A stretch of DNA of 64,000 nucleotides from Haloarcula rubra (lineage in GTDB: Archaea > Halobacteriota > Halobacteria > Halobacteriales > Haloarculaceae), in contig NZ_RKLR01000003.1 of NCBI RefSeq assembly GCF_019599465.1, positions 62,001 to 126,000 on the forward strand. Reading direction: 5' to 3'. Under the pieces are notes generated by a model. It ran no database searches. It was given only the letters and a program-made list of their open reading frames with translations, and was not told where the DNA came from. This document shows, piece by piece, positions 41,989 through 49,763 of the stretch (within the stretch, counting starts at the first letter, position 1; every line of letters starts with the position of its first letter). The position numbers and the translations under genes are program-made.

Positions 41989-42558
41989 ATGTGGCCGTGG
42001 GAACATCTCGCCGTCGGCTACCTCCTCTACTCGCTGGTAGTACGGGCGACCGGTCGGTCCCGACCGCGGGGCCCCGACGTCCTCGCCGTCGGTCTCGGGT
42101 CGCAGTTCCCCGACCTCGTCGACAAGCCGCTCGGGTGGGGGACGACGCTGTTGCCCTCCGGAACGTCGCTCGCCCACTCGTTGCTGTTCGCTGTCCCCGT
42201 CGCGACGCTCGTCGTCCTCGTCGCCGCCCGGTACCGCCGGTCCTCGATAGGTATCGCCTTCGCAGTCGCGTACCTCGCACACATCCCCAGCGACGTGGTG
42301 TACCCACTCGTGCTGGGCGACGAACTCCGGTTGGGGTTCGTACTCTGGCCGCTGATTCCGGCCGACCCGATGCCGCCGACGAACGTCTTCGCCCGCGTGG
42401 GTCACCTGTTCACCGACTTCCTCGCCGTCGTCTCGACGCAGGCGGGACTCAGGTTCCTCTTCCTCGAAGCGTTCCTGCTCGGTGTGACCCTCCTCGTCTG
42501 GCACGCCGACGGCCTCCCGGGACTGGAACTGGTCAGGCCGACACCCACCGACCGATAG
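41989..42558 (+). CDS. Metal-dependent hydrolase-like membrane protein (DUF457/YdjM family)
   Basis: The 189-residue protein has about four membrane helices and the metal-site pattern of the YdjM/DUF457 family. This includes PWEHLAVGYLLYSL with His6, GLGSQFPDLVDKPLGW with Asp pairs, GTSLAHSLLFAVP, and AHIPSDVVYPLV. The family is annotated as membrane-bound metal-dependent hydrolases, mainly by similarity. Substrates might be lipid or glycan lipids. It has its own CATAACAA promoter. Confidence 0.8.
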   Translation: MWPWEHLAVGYLLYSLVVRATGRSRPRGPDVLAVGLGSQFPDLVDKPLGWGTTLLPSGTSLAHSLLFAVPVATLVVLVAARYRRSSIGIAFAVAYLAHIPSDVVYPLVLGDELRLGFVLWPLIPADPMPPTNVFARVGHLFTDFLAVVSTQAGLRFLFLEAFLLGVTLLVWHADGLPGLELVRPTPTDR

Positions 42559-42642
42559 CGGGGGGTCGACCGAGCGCGTGCGGCGTCGTGAGATGTCTGA
42601 CGGTGGTTTTAATTAGTGTCGTTCTGTTCATTGTGTTAGCAG

Positions 42643-42993
42643 ATGTCACGTAAGAGTGGGGAGCTTTCGGCCGGGGGCAGACGGGGGAACAGCGAATCGG
42701 GGGACGCGGGCGTCGTGGACCGGCAGCCCACGTACGACCCGACCACCGACACGTACCTGACGACGTTCTCGCCGACGGACACCGCGGCGAGCATCGCCGT
42801 CGTGGCGGCGCTGACCGACGTCCGGCACTGTTCGACGACCGACCTCGAACCGCTCTACGACGGGCTGGACACGGACGCGCTCGACGCGCTCGTCGACGGT
42901 GCCGGGCCGTCGCTCGAGGTGCGTTTCTCGGTGGACGGGTTCGGGGTACTCGTCACCAGTACGGGGCGTATCGAAGTGACGCCGCCGGAGTGA
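42643..42993 (+). CDS. HalOD1 output-domain protein
   Basis: The 116-residue protein has the HalOD1 pattern at about 40-115: ASIAVVAALTDVRHCSTTDLEPLYDGLDTDALDALVD ... VRFSVDGFGVLVTSTGRIEV. HalOD1 is a haloarchaeal stand-alone or fused signalling output domain. A TTTTAATTAG box about 26 nt upstream supports the ATG at 42643. It sits between regulators and secreted proteins and may take part in their control. Target unknown. Confidence 0.82.
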   Translation: MSRKSGELSAGGRRGNSESGDAGVVDRQPTYDPTTDTYLTTFSPTDTAASIAVVAALTDVRHCSTTDLEPLYDGLDTDALDALVDGAGPSLEVRFSVDGFGVLVTSTGRIEVTPPE

Positions 42994-43047
42994 GCGTCGG
43001 GTCGCTAGAAGGGTCGGGCGAGACGGGGTGTCCGGAACGCGGGCCGC

Positions 43048-45168
43048 TCAGTCTCGCCGTCCGAGGACCGTCAGGAGCGTGAGCGCCACGGCCAGTAGCG
43101 CGAGGACGACGCCGAACCCGGCGCCGCTCCCGCCGGTGGTCGTGGCCTCCGTCGTCACCGCGTCTCGGGTCTGCTCTTCGTCCGTCGAGACGGCCTCGAC
43201 GGTGAGCGTTCCGACCGACACGTCGCCGACCCCGACATCGTGCGTCCCGGCCGGCGGCGAGATGGACGCACTGACGGTCCGCTCGCCACCCGCCGGGACC
43301 GACACCGACCGCTCGGTCACGGTCTCGCCGTCGACGGTTATCGGCACCGTCCGCTCGATTTCGGCGGAGCCGTCGTTTCGGACGGTCGCACGCACCGTCA
43401 CCGTCTCGTCGGCACCGATACTCGTCTTCGAGAGGGAGCCGGTCGTACTGACCGGGTCGACCGTCCCCACGGCCACCGCCGAGAACCGCGTCATCTGCGC
43501 CCGGTAGGTGACGGTATCGGCGTTCGACCCCACGCGCGTCGTCCGCAGCGGCATCCATTCGCCAGATGCCTCGTCGTACCGGTAGAGGACGACGTTCGCC
43601 TCGGCCGAGTCACCGAGTGACGCGCGGTCGACGGCCATCGTCACCGTCCCGTTCTGGACCGGTGACTCGGTGGTGTTCCCGCCGGACTGGAGCGACGGCC
43701 GCAGCACGTAGCCGTTGGCAACCGACAGGCCCTCCGCTGGCGGGCCGCCGTCGGTCAGGTTCCGCGTGCGAACGGCTTCGAGCCAGAGGGTCCCGGCCTC
43801 GGCCGACTCGACGGACACGGATTGCAGCGTCGCGTCGCTCCTCGGCATGTCGAAGACGAACTGCACCGTGTCGCCGGCGGTGGCGTTCGCCTCGTACCCG
43901 ACCTGCGTGTCGTTGCCGACCGCGACGGTGTTGCCCGCCGCCGTGGTCGGTGGCACGACGGTCAGCGTCTCGGGTGACGCGTCGCCGAGCGACACCTCGA
44001 ACTGGCCGGTCCGGTTCGGCGTCATGCTGACCGTGACCGTCCGAATCCGGTACGACTCGACCGTCTCGTTGACTCGCGTCGCCGTCCGTCCGTCGACGAG
44101 GACGGGCCGGTCGAAGGCTCCCGTCTTGTCGCCGTAGTTCGCGAGCGTGACCGTGTACTCGACCGAGGAGCCCAGCGTCGCGGATGTCTGGTTGAGCCCG
44201 GCATTGAGGACACGGAGGTTGGACTCCACCGGGCCGTCCGACCCGTGGCCGCTTCCGGCGTGGTGGCCGCTCCCGTCGTCGGAGCTGGAATCGGTCGAGT
44301 TATCGCTCTTGATCTCCGTCTCGTTCTCGGTGACGTTCGTGACGTCCGTGGCGGTCAGTTCGTAGGAGAACTGGCCGCTGAAGTCACCGCTCGCGACGAC
44401 GACAGTGTGGGGCAAGTCGTTGCCGATCGTGTACTCGATAGTCACGTCCCGGCCGGAGTACGGGGCGACCTCTTGGGCGACGATCCGATTGTTCGGCGCG
44501 ATGAGGTACAGCGCCGAATCCTCGGACGAGGACAGCGTCAACTCGATTTCCTGTCCGACGTTCCCACTGAGTTGGACTTCCTCGTATCGACCGTTGTACT
44601 GGGTTCGCTCGTCGTTCGTCTCGTCGACCGTGCCGACGATGGTGTCGCCAACGCTCATCTCCAGGTCCTCATTCTCGTCGAGTCGTTCCAAGGAGAGCAG
44701 ATACTCGAACGTATCCTCGGGGAAGTGACTGGTCACCTGTATCGTGTAGGTGCCGTCCTCCGGGAGCCGGTGGAGTATCTCCGAGTTGTTGCCTTCGCCG
44801 CCGTCCTCGTTCTGGGCGACTCGCTGGCCGTCCGGGCCCACGAGGACGAGCGAGGTGTCCGTCGGCGCGTACACCTCGATGTCGACGACGTCTCCGGCCT
44901 CGCCTTCGAACGAGACTGGCTCGTAGTACCAGTCCCCGCTGTGGCTGTTCTCCGTGGGGTTCGACCGTATCGGGTCGACGCTGTCGACTGCTCCGGACAC
45001 CGTCTCGCCGTACGCGATTTCTCGGGTGTCGTCCGTCGCTGGTGCCGAGGCGACGACACCCACCCCTGCAATCGGACCGACGACGGCGACGAGGGCGACC
45101 ACCACCACGGCGACCAGACGGACGCCCCGCCGTCGACGGACCGCGTTCCGCTGTGTCTGTTCGGACAT
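43048..45168 (-). CDS. Secreted surface protein with PPC and CARDB-like domains, PGF-CTERM-like tail
   Basis: The 706-residue protein starts with an Arg-rich n-region and a hydrophobic signal peptide (VRLVAVVVVALVAVVGPIAGVGVVASA). PPC-type beta domains near 45-160 and 165-275 follow (DVVDIEVYAPTDTSLVLVGPDG, YTIQVTSHFP). A Ser/Asp/His linker, a CARDB-like beta domain (about 310-410) and further beta repeats make up the middle. The tail GGSGAGFGVVLALLAVALTLLTVLGRRD resembles PGF-CTERM with Ala for Pro, the target of archaeosortase. An in-frame GTG lies one codon upstream. Many N-glycosylation sequons suit AglB. Confidence 0.82.
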   Translation of the reverse strand: MSEQTQRNAVRRRRGVRLVAVVVVALVAVVGPIAGVGVVASAPATDDTREIAYGETVSGAVDSVDPIRSNPTENSHSGDWYYEPVSFEGEAGDVVDIEVYAPTDTSLVLVGPDGQRVAQNEDGGEGNNSEILHRLPEDGTYTIQVTSHFPEDTFEYLLSLERLDENEDLEMSVGDTIVGTVDETNDERTQYNGRYEEVQLSGNVGQEIELTLSSSEDSALYLIAPNNRIVAQEVAPYSGRDVTIEYTIGNDLPHTVVVASGDFSGQFSYELTATDVTNVTENETEIKSDNSTDSSSDDGSGHHAGSGHGSDGPVESNLRVLNAGLNQTSATLGSSVEYTVTLANYGDKTGAFDRPVLVDGRTATRVNETVESYRIRTVTVSMTPNRTGQFEVSLGDASPETLTVVPPTTAAGNTVAVGNDTQVGYEANATAGDTVQFVFDMPRSDATLQSVSVESAEAGTLWLEAVRTRNLTDGGPPAEGLSVANGYVLRPSLQSGGNTTESPVQNGTVTMAVDRASLGDSAEANVVLYRYDEASGEWMPLRTTRVGSNADTVTYRAQMTRFSAVAVGTVDPVSTTGSLSKTSIGADETVTVRATVRNDGSAEIERTVPITVDGETVTERSVSVPAGGERTVSASISPPAGTHDVGVGDVSVGTLTVEAVSTDEEQTRDAVTTEATTTGGSGAGFGVVLALLAVALTLLTVLGRRD

Positions 45169-45356
45169 CACTGCGAGAGTGAGTAGACTACAGTATAGTT
45201 ACCCACTCCGTACGAGAGGGCTGCGGTCCGAACACCAGGCAGACCCGAATTTTGCACCGATTCGTCTCATAGGAGGGCGTTTCTGGCGGTAAGTGTGTCC
45301 TTCTCACGGGTCGCTGGTCGGTTATTCGGTTAGTTACCATACACTGTGGAGCGCTG

Positions 45357-45722
45357 GTGTCACGAGTGGCGTCCGATTTCACGACAGAGGTCGCGTTCGT
45401 CGAGGAGCGCGGCACGAACGTCGAACGTCTGCTCTGGGGCGTGGTGATCGTCGCCTCCGCGGCCGACGTCGTCCTGACGCTCGTCGGCGTGTCGATGTGT
45501 TTCAGCGAGGCCAACCCGGTGGCGCGCGCGGCGTTAGACACGGCGGGTGGCGCCGGACTCATGGGGCTGAAACTCCTCGCACTGGGGGCGCTGTTCGTCG
45601 TCTACCGACGGGTCAGACCCGCGTACCGACGGGCGGCACTGACGGCGTTCTCGCTCCCGCAACTGTTCGCAGTCGGGCACAACAGCCTGTTGCTCGTCCA
45701 GTACGGGCCGGGCTGTCTCTGA
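45357..45722 (+). CDS. DUF5658-family small membrane protein
   Basis: The 121-residue protein has three or four hydrophobic helices (LLWGVVIVASAADVVLTLVGV, GAGLMGLKLLALGALFVVY, and a third near 95-115). ADVVLTLVGVSMCFSEANPVARAAL matches DUF5658. Function unknown. The first GTG is at 45357; a second in-frame GTG at 45366 is better spaced from a CCATACACT box at about 45338 for leaderless initiation. Confidence 0.75.
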   Translation: MSRVASDFTTEVAFVEERGTNVERLLWGVVIVASAADVVLTLVGVSMCFSEANPVARAALDTAGGAGLMGLKLLALGALFVVYRRVRPAYRRAALTAFSLPQLFAVGHNSLLLVQYGPGCL

Positions 45723-45723
45723 G

Positions 45724-46254
45724 TCAGGAGGACTCGTCCGCCATCGCTCGCGAGGACACCGACGCACTGCGCGTCCGTTCGAGGACCGAGATAGCGTCTT
45801 CCGGCGTGTACGCGACGCCGTCGACGACACAGGGGAAGACGGCGACGAGCTTCTGCTCCGCGTAGAGTGCCAGACACCGACACGGCGGGACGATACGCCG
45901 GAACGATTCGTCGGCGAAGCTGGAGGTGACCTTCGTGATGCGGAAGAACGGCGAGATGGAGATACCGCGTTTGGCCGCGAGTGCGTAGAACTCGCCGATG
46001 GTCGAGACGATGCGCTCTCCGCTGCCGACGTTCGCGAGCACGCTCCCCGTACAGATGCTATCGCCCCAGACCAGCAGGTCGACGCCGTCCACAACCCCCT
46101 CGTCGGCGAGTCCCGACAGTCGCTCGACGAGGGCGTCCTGCTGTCGCTTGCTGCCCACGGGTGCCAACGAGTGGACGAACACCTCGGCGGTGAGTGACGT
46201 CTCCGTGGAAGGCAACAGTTCTTCGAGGGGGGTCGCTGACTCACCTGAACTCAT
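45724..46254 (-). CDS. Uncharacterised haloarchaeal protein (176 aa)
   Basis: From ATG 46252-46254 the protein reads MSSGESATPLEELLPSTETS and carries a long mixed alpha/beta domain. This contains LVWGDSICTGSVLANVGSGERIVSTIGEFYALAAKRGISISPFF and a Cys-containing IVPPCRCLALYAEQKLVAVFPCVVDGVAYTPEDAI segment. No family is recognised, but composition is normal for haloarchaeal soluble proteins. It is convergent with the DUF5658 gene. A TTTAATAGG box about 30 nt upstream supports this start. Confidence 0.65.
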   Translation of the reverse strand: MSSGESATPLEELLPSTETSLTAEVFVHSLAPVGSKRQQDALVERLSGLADEGVVDGVDLLVWGDSICTGSVLANVGSGERIVSTIGEFYALAAKRGISISPFFRITKVTSSFADESFRRIVPPCRCLALYAEQKLVAVFPCVVDGVAYTPEDAISVLERTRSASVSSRAMADESS

Positions 46255-46668
46255 GTCTCTCACGTAGCGATGCCCCCAGTGACCTATTAAAGACATAGGA
46301 CGCTTCGGGACATAAGACCGACTTACAGCGCCTGTATCACGTAATAGCGACGAATAAGGCTGCGTTGGGGGAGAGCGGACAGCGCAGCCGGGACGACGGC
46401 GCCGCCGTCTCGTGTGGCCTGAGTGGGGGTGGGGTGGGTGAGTTGGCAAGGGATGGACCGGTGTGGGCCAGTACGCGCAGGTGTTCGCTCTCCCCGCGTC
46501 GGAGTCGACGGGGTGGCCGTGTATTGTTATTCCGTGGTTAGTGGCGGTAGGGAGTGTGACTGCCGGTCGGCGTCCGCGAGCCACGTCCGTCGTATTCGAG
46601 CCCATCGCCCGCGTGTCGGCGTGAAGGAAGTTCATAACTACCTGAAAGACAGCGAGTTGACTGGTGTG
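46255..46668. other. Intergenic stretch of 414 nt
   Basis: No gene is convincing on either strand. The region holds the reverse-strand promoter of the 176-aa gene near 46285, a G-rich stretch at about 46420-46450, an orphan TTGTTAT (reverse ATAACAA) at 46524-46530 with no start codon in range, and the CATAACTA element at 46633 that serves the following small gene. Confidence 0.5.
46633..46640 (+). promoter_or_regulatory. CATAACTA promoter element before small membrane protein
   Basis: TTCATAACTACC lies 28 nt before the ATG at 46669, the leaderless spacing. It is a one-base variant of the CATAACAA octamer. Confidence 0.5.
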
Positions 46669-46764
46669 ATGTTCGCACTGAAACGGGTCCTCCTGATTGG
46701 CATCGGTCTCCTCACCGTCGGACTTGCTTACCGGACGATACGGTCGGGTCACGGCGGGCAATGA
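46669..46764 (+). CDS. Very small membrane protein (31 aa)
   Basis: From ATG 46669 the protein reads MFALKRVLLIGIGLLTVGLA followed by YRTIRSGHGGQ. One membrane helix with a short basic tail is evident. The CATAACTA box 28 nt upstream makes the start credible, and the gene is followed 45 nt later by a DUF7344 gene. Function unknown; it may be a regulator-associated or envelope peptide. Confidence 0.55.
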   Translation: MFALKRVLLIGIGLLTVGLAYRTIRSGHGGQ

Positions 46765-46809
46765 GCGGCAGCGTGCCGCGTCCCTCGACCACGCCCTCCG
46801 CACGCAGCT

Positions 46810-47172
46810 ATGACGAGTGAGGACGAGACCTCGCCGTTAGCCGACGCGGACAGCGACACCGGCCTGTTACCGGACGCAGAGTGTATCGACCTGCTCTCGT
46901 CGAACCGGCGGCGAATCCTGCTCCGCGCGCTCGTCGACGCCGACGAGCGCGAGCACTCACTGGAGTCGCTGGCCGCGACGGTCGCACAGACGGAACAGGG
47001 CACGGACCTCGCCGACGTCGCGACGCACCGCGTCGGCGTCTCACTCCACCACGTCCACCTCCCGAAACTGGACGACGCCGGCGTCCTCGACTACGACAGG
47101 GAGACCAACACCGTCCGGTTCTACGGCAACGACCGTATCGAGACGTGGTTAGAGACCATGCGCGACGACTAG
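46810..47172 (+). CDS. DUF7344 soluble winged-helix protein
   Basis: The 120-residue protein has the DUF7344 pattern (CIDLLSSNRRRILLRALVDADEREHSLESLAATVAQTEQGTDLADVATHRVGVSLHHVHLPKLDDAGVLDYDRETN) without the membrane helices of the two paralogues near 41 kb. It would bind DNA in the cytoplasm. It probably shares a transcript with the upstream 31-aa gene. It is convergent with the FemAB-like gene. Its proximity to genes bearing the CATAACAA octamer makes it a candidate regulator. Confidence 0.8.
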   Translation: MTSEDETSPLADADSDTGLLPDAECIDLLSSNRRRILLRALVDADEREHSLESLAATVAQTEQGTDLADVATHRVGVSLHHVHLPKLDDAGVLDYDRETNTVRFYGNDRIETWLETMRDD

Positions 47173-47180
47173 CCGGTGGC

Positions 47181-48182
47181 TCACTTGAGCCGTCGGTAGA
47201 GCCGAGCCATCGCGCCGAACCCGGGCGCGCTCCGCTCGAGCGAGTGGTAGCGGGTCAGCGTCGGGGCGAACTTCGACTTGTACCGCGAGAGCCGCGGGTT
47301 GTTCGCTCCGACGAGGTCGTACGCTCCGACGCCCCGTGCGGACGCGTCACGGATGACGTACCAGTGCAGCAGATCGTTGATGTCGTATTCGAGGTCGGTC
47401 TTGACCGTCCCCTGCCAGCCGTACGCGCGGCGGCCGTCGTCGAGGACGAGACTACCCCCCGCGAACACGCCGTCGATGGTACAGACGTACGGGCGGAGGT
47501 ACCCCTCGGGCAACGCCTCGTAGAGGTCCTCGACGAGTTCGATAGTCACGGGGAACTGGAGGTCCTGTTCCGCGTGCCGGTTGCGGACCTGTGTGATGAT
47601 GCTCCGGGCGGCCGCGTGTCCGGATTCGGTCACCGTACAGTCGTCCTCTGCCTCCCTCACGTTCGACCGGGCGTCGCGACTGAAGCGGTCGAACAGCGCG
47701 TCCGGGCCGGCCTCGAGGTCGACGACGTAGGTGAACCGCGGCGTCTCTTCGAACATCTCCCAGTCGAACGGGCGCGTGTCGGGGGTCGTGATAGACGTTC
47801 GGACGTGGACGTATCGAGGGGCGTGTGTCCGGTCCAGCCAGTCCAGACAGCGCTCGACGAACCGGCGTCGACGGCGCTCGACCGAGTTGGACTTCATCCC
47901 GGGACTGGTCAGGATGACGGGCCCGAGGTAGCTCACTTTGAGGTCCGGTGGTGGCGAGAACGCCGTCGTTATCGGCCCCTTCTCGATGGTGAACAGCGGG
48001 AACAGACCGACGGGTTCCTGACCCTTGTACCCTATCAGCGGGTGAAACGCCGCGTCGGCGTGGTCGGCGAACACCGAGAGCGCCTCGAAGCGATGGAACG
48101 GTGTCCGTTCGTCCGTCCGTTCTAACGTGTCGTTCCAGACGTCGCTGTCGCTCGCGTCGAGCGCGGTTATTTCCAGGCTCAT
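47181..48182 (-). CDS. FemAB/GNAT-fold acyltransferase-like protein
   Basis: The 333-residue protein is a double-GNAT FemAB/BioF2-type enzyme. It has TPFHRFEALSVFADHADAAFHPLIGYKGQEPVGLFPLF near the start, then RDARSNVREAEDD, and GGSLVLDDGRRAYGWQGTVKTDLEYDINDLLHWYVIRDASARGVGAYDLVGANNPRLSRYKSKF near 240-305. Bacterial relatives add amino acids to peptidoglycan or modify surface glycolipids; some occur in exopolysaccharide clusters. Archaea lack peptidoglycan, so a glycan acylation role is inferred. The ATG overlaps the stop of a mini-ORF. Confidence 0.8.
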   Translation of the reverse strand: MSLEITALDASDSDVWNDTLERTDERTPFHRFEALSVFADHADAAFHPLIGYKGQEPVGLFPLFTIEKGPITTAFSPPPDLKVSYLGPVILTSPGMKSNSVERRRRRFVERCLDWLDRTHAPRYVHVRTSITTPDTRPFDWEMFEETPRFTYVVDLEAGPDALFDRFSRDARSNVREAEDDCTVTESGHAAARSIITQVRNRHAEQDLQFPVTIELVEDLYEALPEGYLRPYVCTIDGVFAGGSLVLDDGRRAYGWQGTVKTDLEYDINDLLHWYVIRDASARGVGAYDLVGANNPRLSRYKSKFAPTLTRYHSLERSAPGFGAMARLYRRLK

Positions 48183-48235
48183 GGGTCCATCCCTCTTCGT
48201 ATCCCCCAGTTCCGGAGACCGGTAAGCGCCAACAT
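48179..48235 (-). CDS. Possible leader mini-ORF before FemAB-like gene (18 aa)
   Basis: On the reverse strand an ATG at 48235 encodes MLALTGLRNWGIRRGMDP and ends in TGA (48181-48179) overlapping the main ATG (ATGA). It starts 30 nt after a TATAACTTA element. This is the same geometry as at the DUF1616 and GT2 genes. Confidence 0.4.
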   Translation of the reverse strand: MLALTGLRNWGIRRGMDP

Positions 48236-48266
48236 CGCTCGCTTCGTACTGACGACCACGGGGGGT

Positions 48267-48274
48267 AAGTTATA
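48267..48274 (-). promoter_or_regulatory. TATAACTT promoter element upstream of FemAB-like gene
   Basis: The reverse strand reads GGCTATAACTTACC. The mini-ORF ATG at 48235 lies about 30 nt downstream. It is a variant of the TATAACAA octamer. Confidence 0.45.
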
Positions 48275-48345
48275 GCCAGCCTACCTCCGGACGCAGTCAC
48301 GGCACCTGCGGGCCGTCGAGACGGGCGTTCCGGCGGTACGGACGC

Positions 48346-48353
48346 CATAACAA
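48346..48353 (+). promoter_or_regulatory. CATAACAA promoter element before DUF1616 gene
   Basis: CGCCATAACAAAGCG is followed by the mini-ORF ATG at 48385, 31 nt later, then by the main GTG at 48447. Confidence 0.55.
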
Positions 48354-48384
48354 AGCGACGTTCCCGGATAGCCCGTATCGAACA

Positions 48385-48450
48385 ATGTCTGGGGCTAGCG
48401 TTCGGGCGACCCGTGAGTCGACGACGGACCGGTGGAGGTCTAGGGCGTGA
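48385..48450 (+). CDS. Possible leader mini-ORF before DUF1616 gene (21 aa)
   Basis: ATG 48385 encodes MSGASVRATRESTTDRWRSR-A and ends in TGA overlapping the GTG of the main gene (GTGA at 48447-48450). It lies 31 nt after the CATAACAA element, in the leaderless position. Confidence 0.4.
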   Translation: MSGASVRATRESTTDRWRSRA

Positions 48451-49451
48451 GCGTCACCGAGACCGCTCGCCGGCTGGCGGCGTCCACGTTAGACGTCGTA
48501 CCGATAGACCTCGTGGCACTCCTCGTCTACGTCGTCTTCGCCAGCGCGGCAGTGACCGTCGGCGTCGGCGGGACGGTGGTCGGCTTCGTGGTCGGCTCCC
48601 TCCTCGTGTTCTTCGTCCCGGGGTACGCGGTCATCGCTGCCCTCTTTCCCCGCCGACCACAGAACAGGGACGCCGGTGAGGGCGCTATCGGCCTGTCGCT
48701 GACGGCCGCCCACGACGGCGTCCTCGCACGGGAGCGACTGGCGCTGTCGTTCGGTCTCAGCGTGACGCTGATTCCGCTCGCCGCGGTCACGCTCGGAGCG
48801 CTGGGTATCAGACTGACCACGGAGTCCGTGCTCGCATCGGTGTGGGTCGTCGTCGTATTCGGCGTGGTCGTCGGCACTGCTCGACGGCTCGCCGTCCCGT
48901 CCCACGAGCGGTTCGACCCGCTGGCGGTCGCCCGGCAGACCGGGACGGAGCGCTTCTTCGGCGGCGACGCCGTGACTCGCGCGCTCACCGTCTGTCTCTG
49001 TATCGCCGTCGTGGCCGCGCTCGGGTCGCTCACCGTCGCCCTCGCGGGGCCGACCCAGTCGATGTCCTACACCAGTGCCTCGCTGCTGACCGAGTCGCCC
49101 TCTGGTGAGAACGTCGCCGGTGGGTACCCGACGAACGGGACGGTCGGCGAGTCGACTTCGCTCGTCGTCGAAGTGACGAACCACCACGACAGCGCCGCCA
49201 CCTACACCGTCGTCGCGAGGCTCCAGCGCGTCGACGGCGGGACGGTCCTCGCCAGCGAGACGCTCCGCCGTCAGTCACAGCGGGTCGCCGTGAACGAGAC
49301 GTGGACGTACGACCACACGGTCACGCCGACGATGGCCGGACAGGACCTCCGATTGGCGTACTACGTCGTCCGCGGACCGATGCCGGACACCGTCGACGAC
49401 GGGACTGCGGACAAGGTCCTCTACCTGCGAATCGACGTCGCGCCGCGGTGA
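48447..49451 (+). CDS. DUF1616 family membrane protein
   Basis: The 334-residue protein starts at GTG 48447. Hydrophobic segments near 20-60, 95-115, 125-145 and 185-205 anchor it. LVALLVYVVFASAAVTVGVGGTVVGFVVGSLLVFFVPGYAVIAALFPRR with the FxPGYxxxxxLFP motif is the DUF1616 signature. The last 120 residues form an extracytoplasmic beta-sandwich (VEVTNHHDSAATYTVVARL). DUF1616 proteins are frequent in archaeal exopolysaccharide and N-glycan loci, but their role is unknown. Confidence 0.85.
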   Translation: MSVTETARRLAASTLDVVPIDLVALLVYVVFASAAVTVGVGGTVVGFVVGSLLVFFVPGYAVIAALFPRRPQNRDAGEGAIGLSLTAAHDGVLARERLALSFGLSVTLIPLAAVTLGALGIRLTTESVLASVWVVVVFGVVVGTARRLAVPSHERFDPLAVARQTGTERFFGGDAVTRALTVCLCIAVVAALGSLTVALAGPTQSMSYTSASLLTESPSGENVAGGYPTNGTVGESTSLVVEVTNHHDSAATYTVVARLQRVDGGTVLASETLRRQSQRVAVNETWTYDHTVTPTMAGQDLRLAYYVVRGPMPDTVDDGTADKVLYLRIDVAPR

Positions 49452-49763
49452 CCGGGCTGGCCGACGGTCGCATCGGTCGGTAGCCGCCGTCACCGTCCTT
49501 GCTCTGTCACCGGGGAACCGCTTCTCTCGACGACGCTCGTCACGTCCGCGACATTTTTGACTATCGACGGTCGCGCCCGTCGCGCATCGTCGTGTGCAAC
49601 AGCAGGCGACGTTGACGCCGTCAGACTCCGCCGCCGAGACTGCTCGTCCGGTTCGAATGGCGGTTCGACCCGACGGCATCGCTGTCGGCGGCTGTCAGTA
49701 TCTTCCTCGCCTCGAAATCCACCGTCCACCCGAGAGAAGGACCGGAAACCGAACGTGAGGGTC
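49452..49763. other. Intergenic stretch of 312 nt between convergent genes
   Basis: I find no convincing coding frame. The region carries a T-run (ATTTTTGA, about 49552-49559), which may terminate the DUF1616 transcript, and nothing else recognisable. Confidence 0.45.

Noticed and set aside
46524-46530. TTGTTAT copy read as another octamer promoter
   Set aside because: No start codon on the reverse strand within 25-40 nt, so it is treated as an orphan.
46423-46764. A 113-residue forward frame covering the small membrane protein
   Set aside because: Only the last 31 residues look like protein; the start at 46669 matches the CATAACTA promoter.
45724-46803. A 359-residue reverse frame extending the 176-aa protein upstream
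   Set aside because: The extension is His/Pro/Arg-rich and lacks haloarchaeal bias; an ATG at 46254 with a TATA box 30 nt upstream gives the better start.
49452-49763. A 79-residue reverse frame in the gap after DUF1616
   Set aside because: Arg/Ser-rich composition, no promoter and no recognisable motif.
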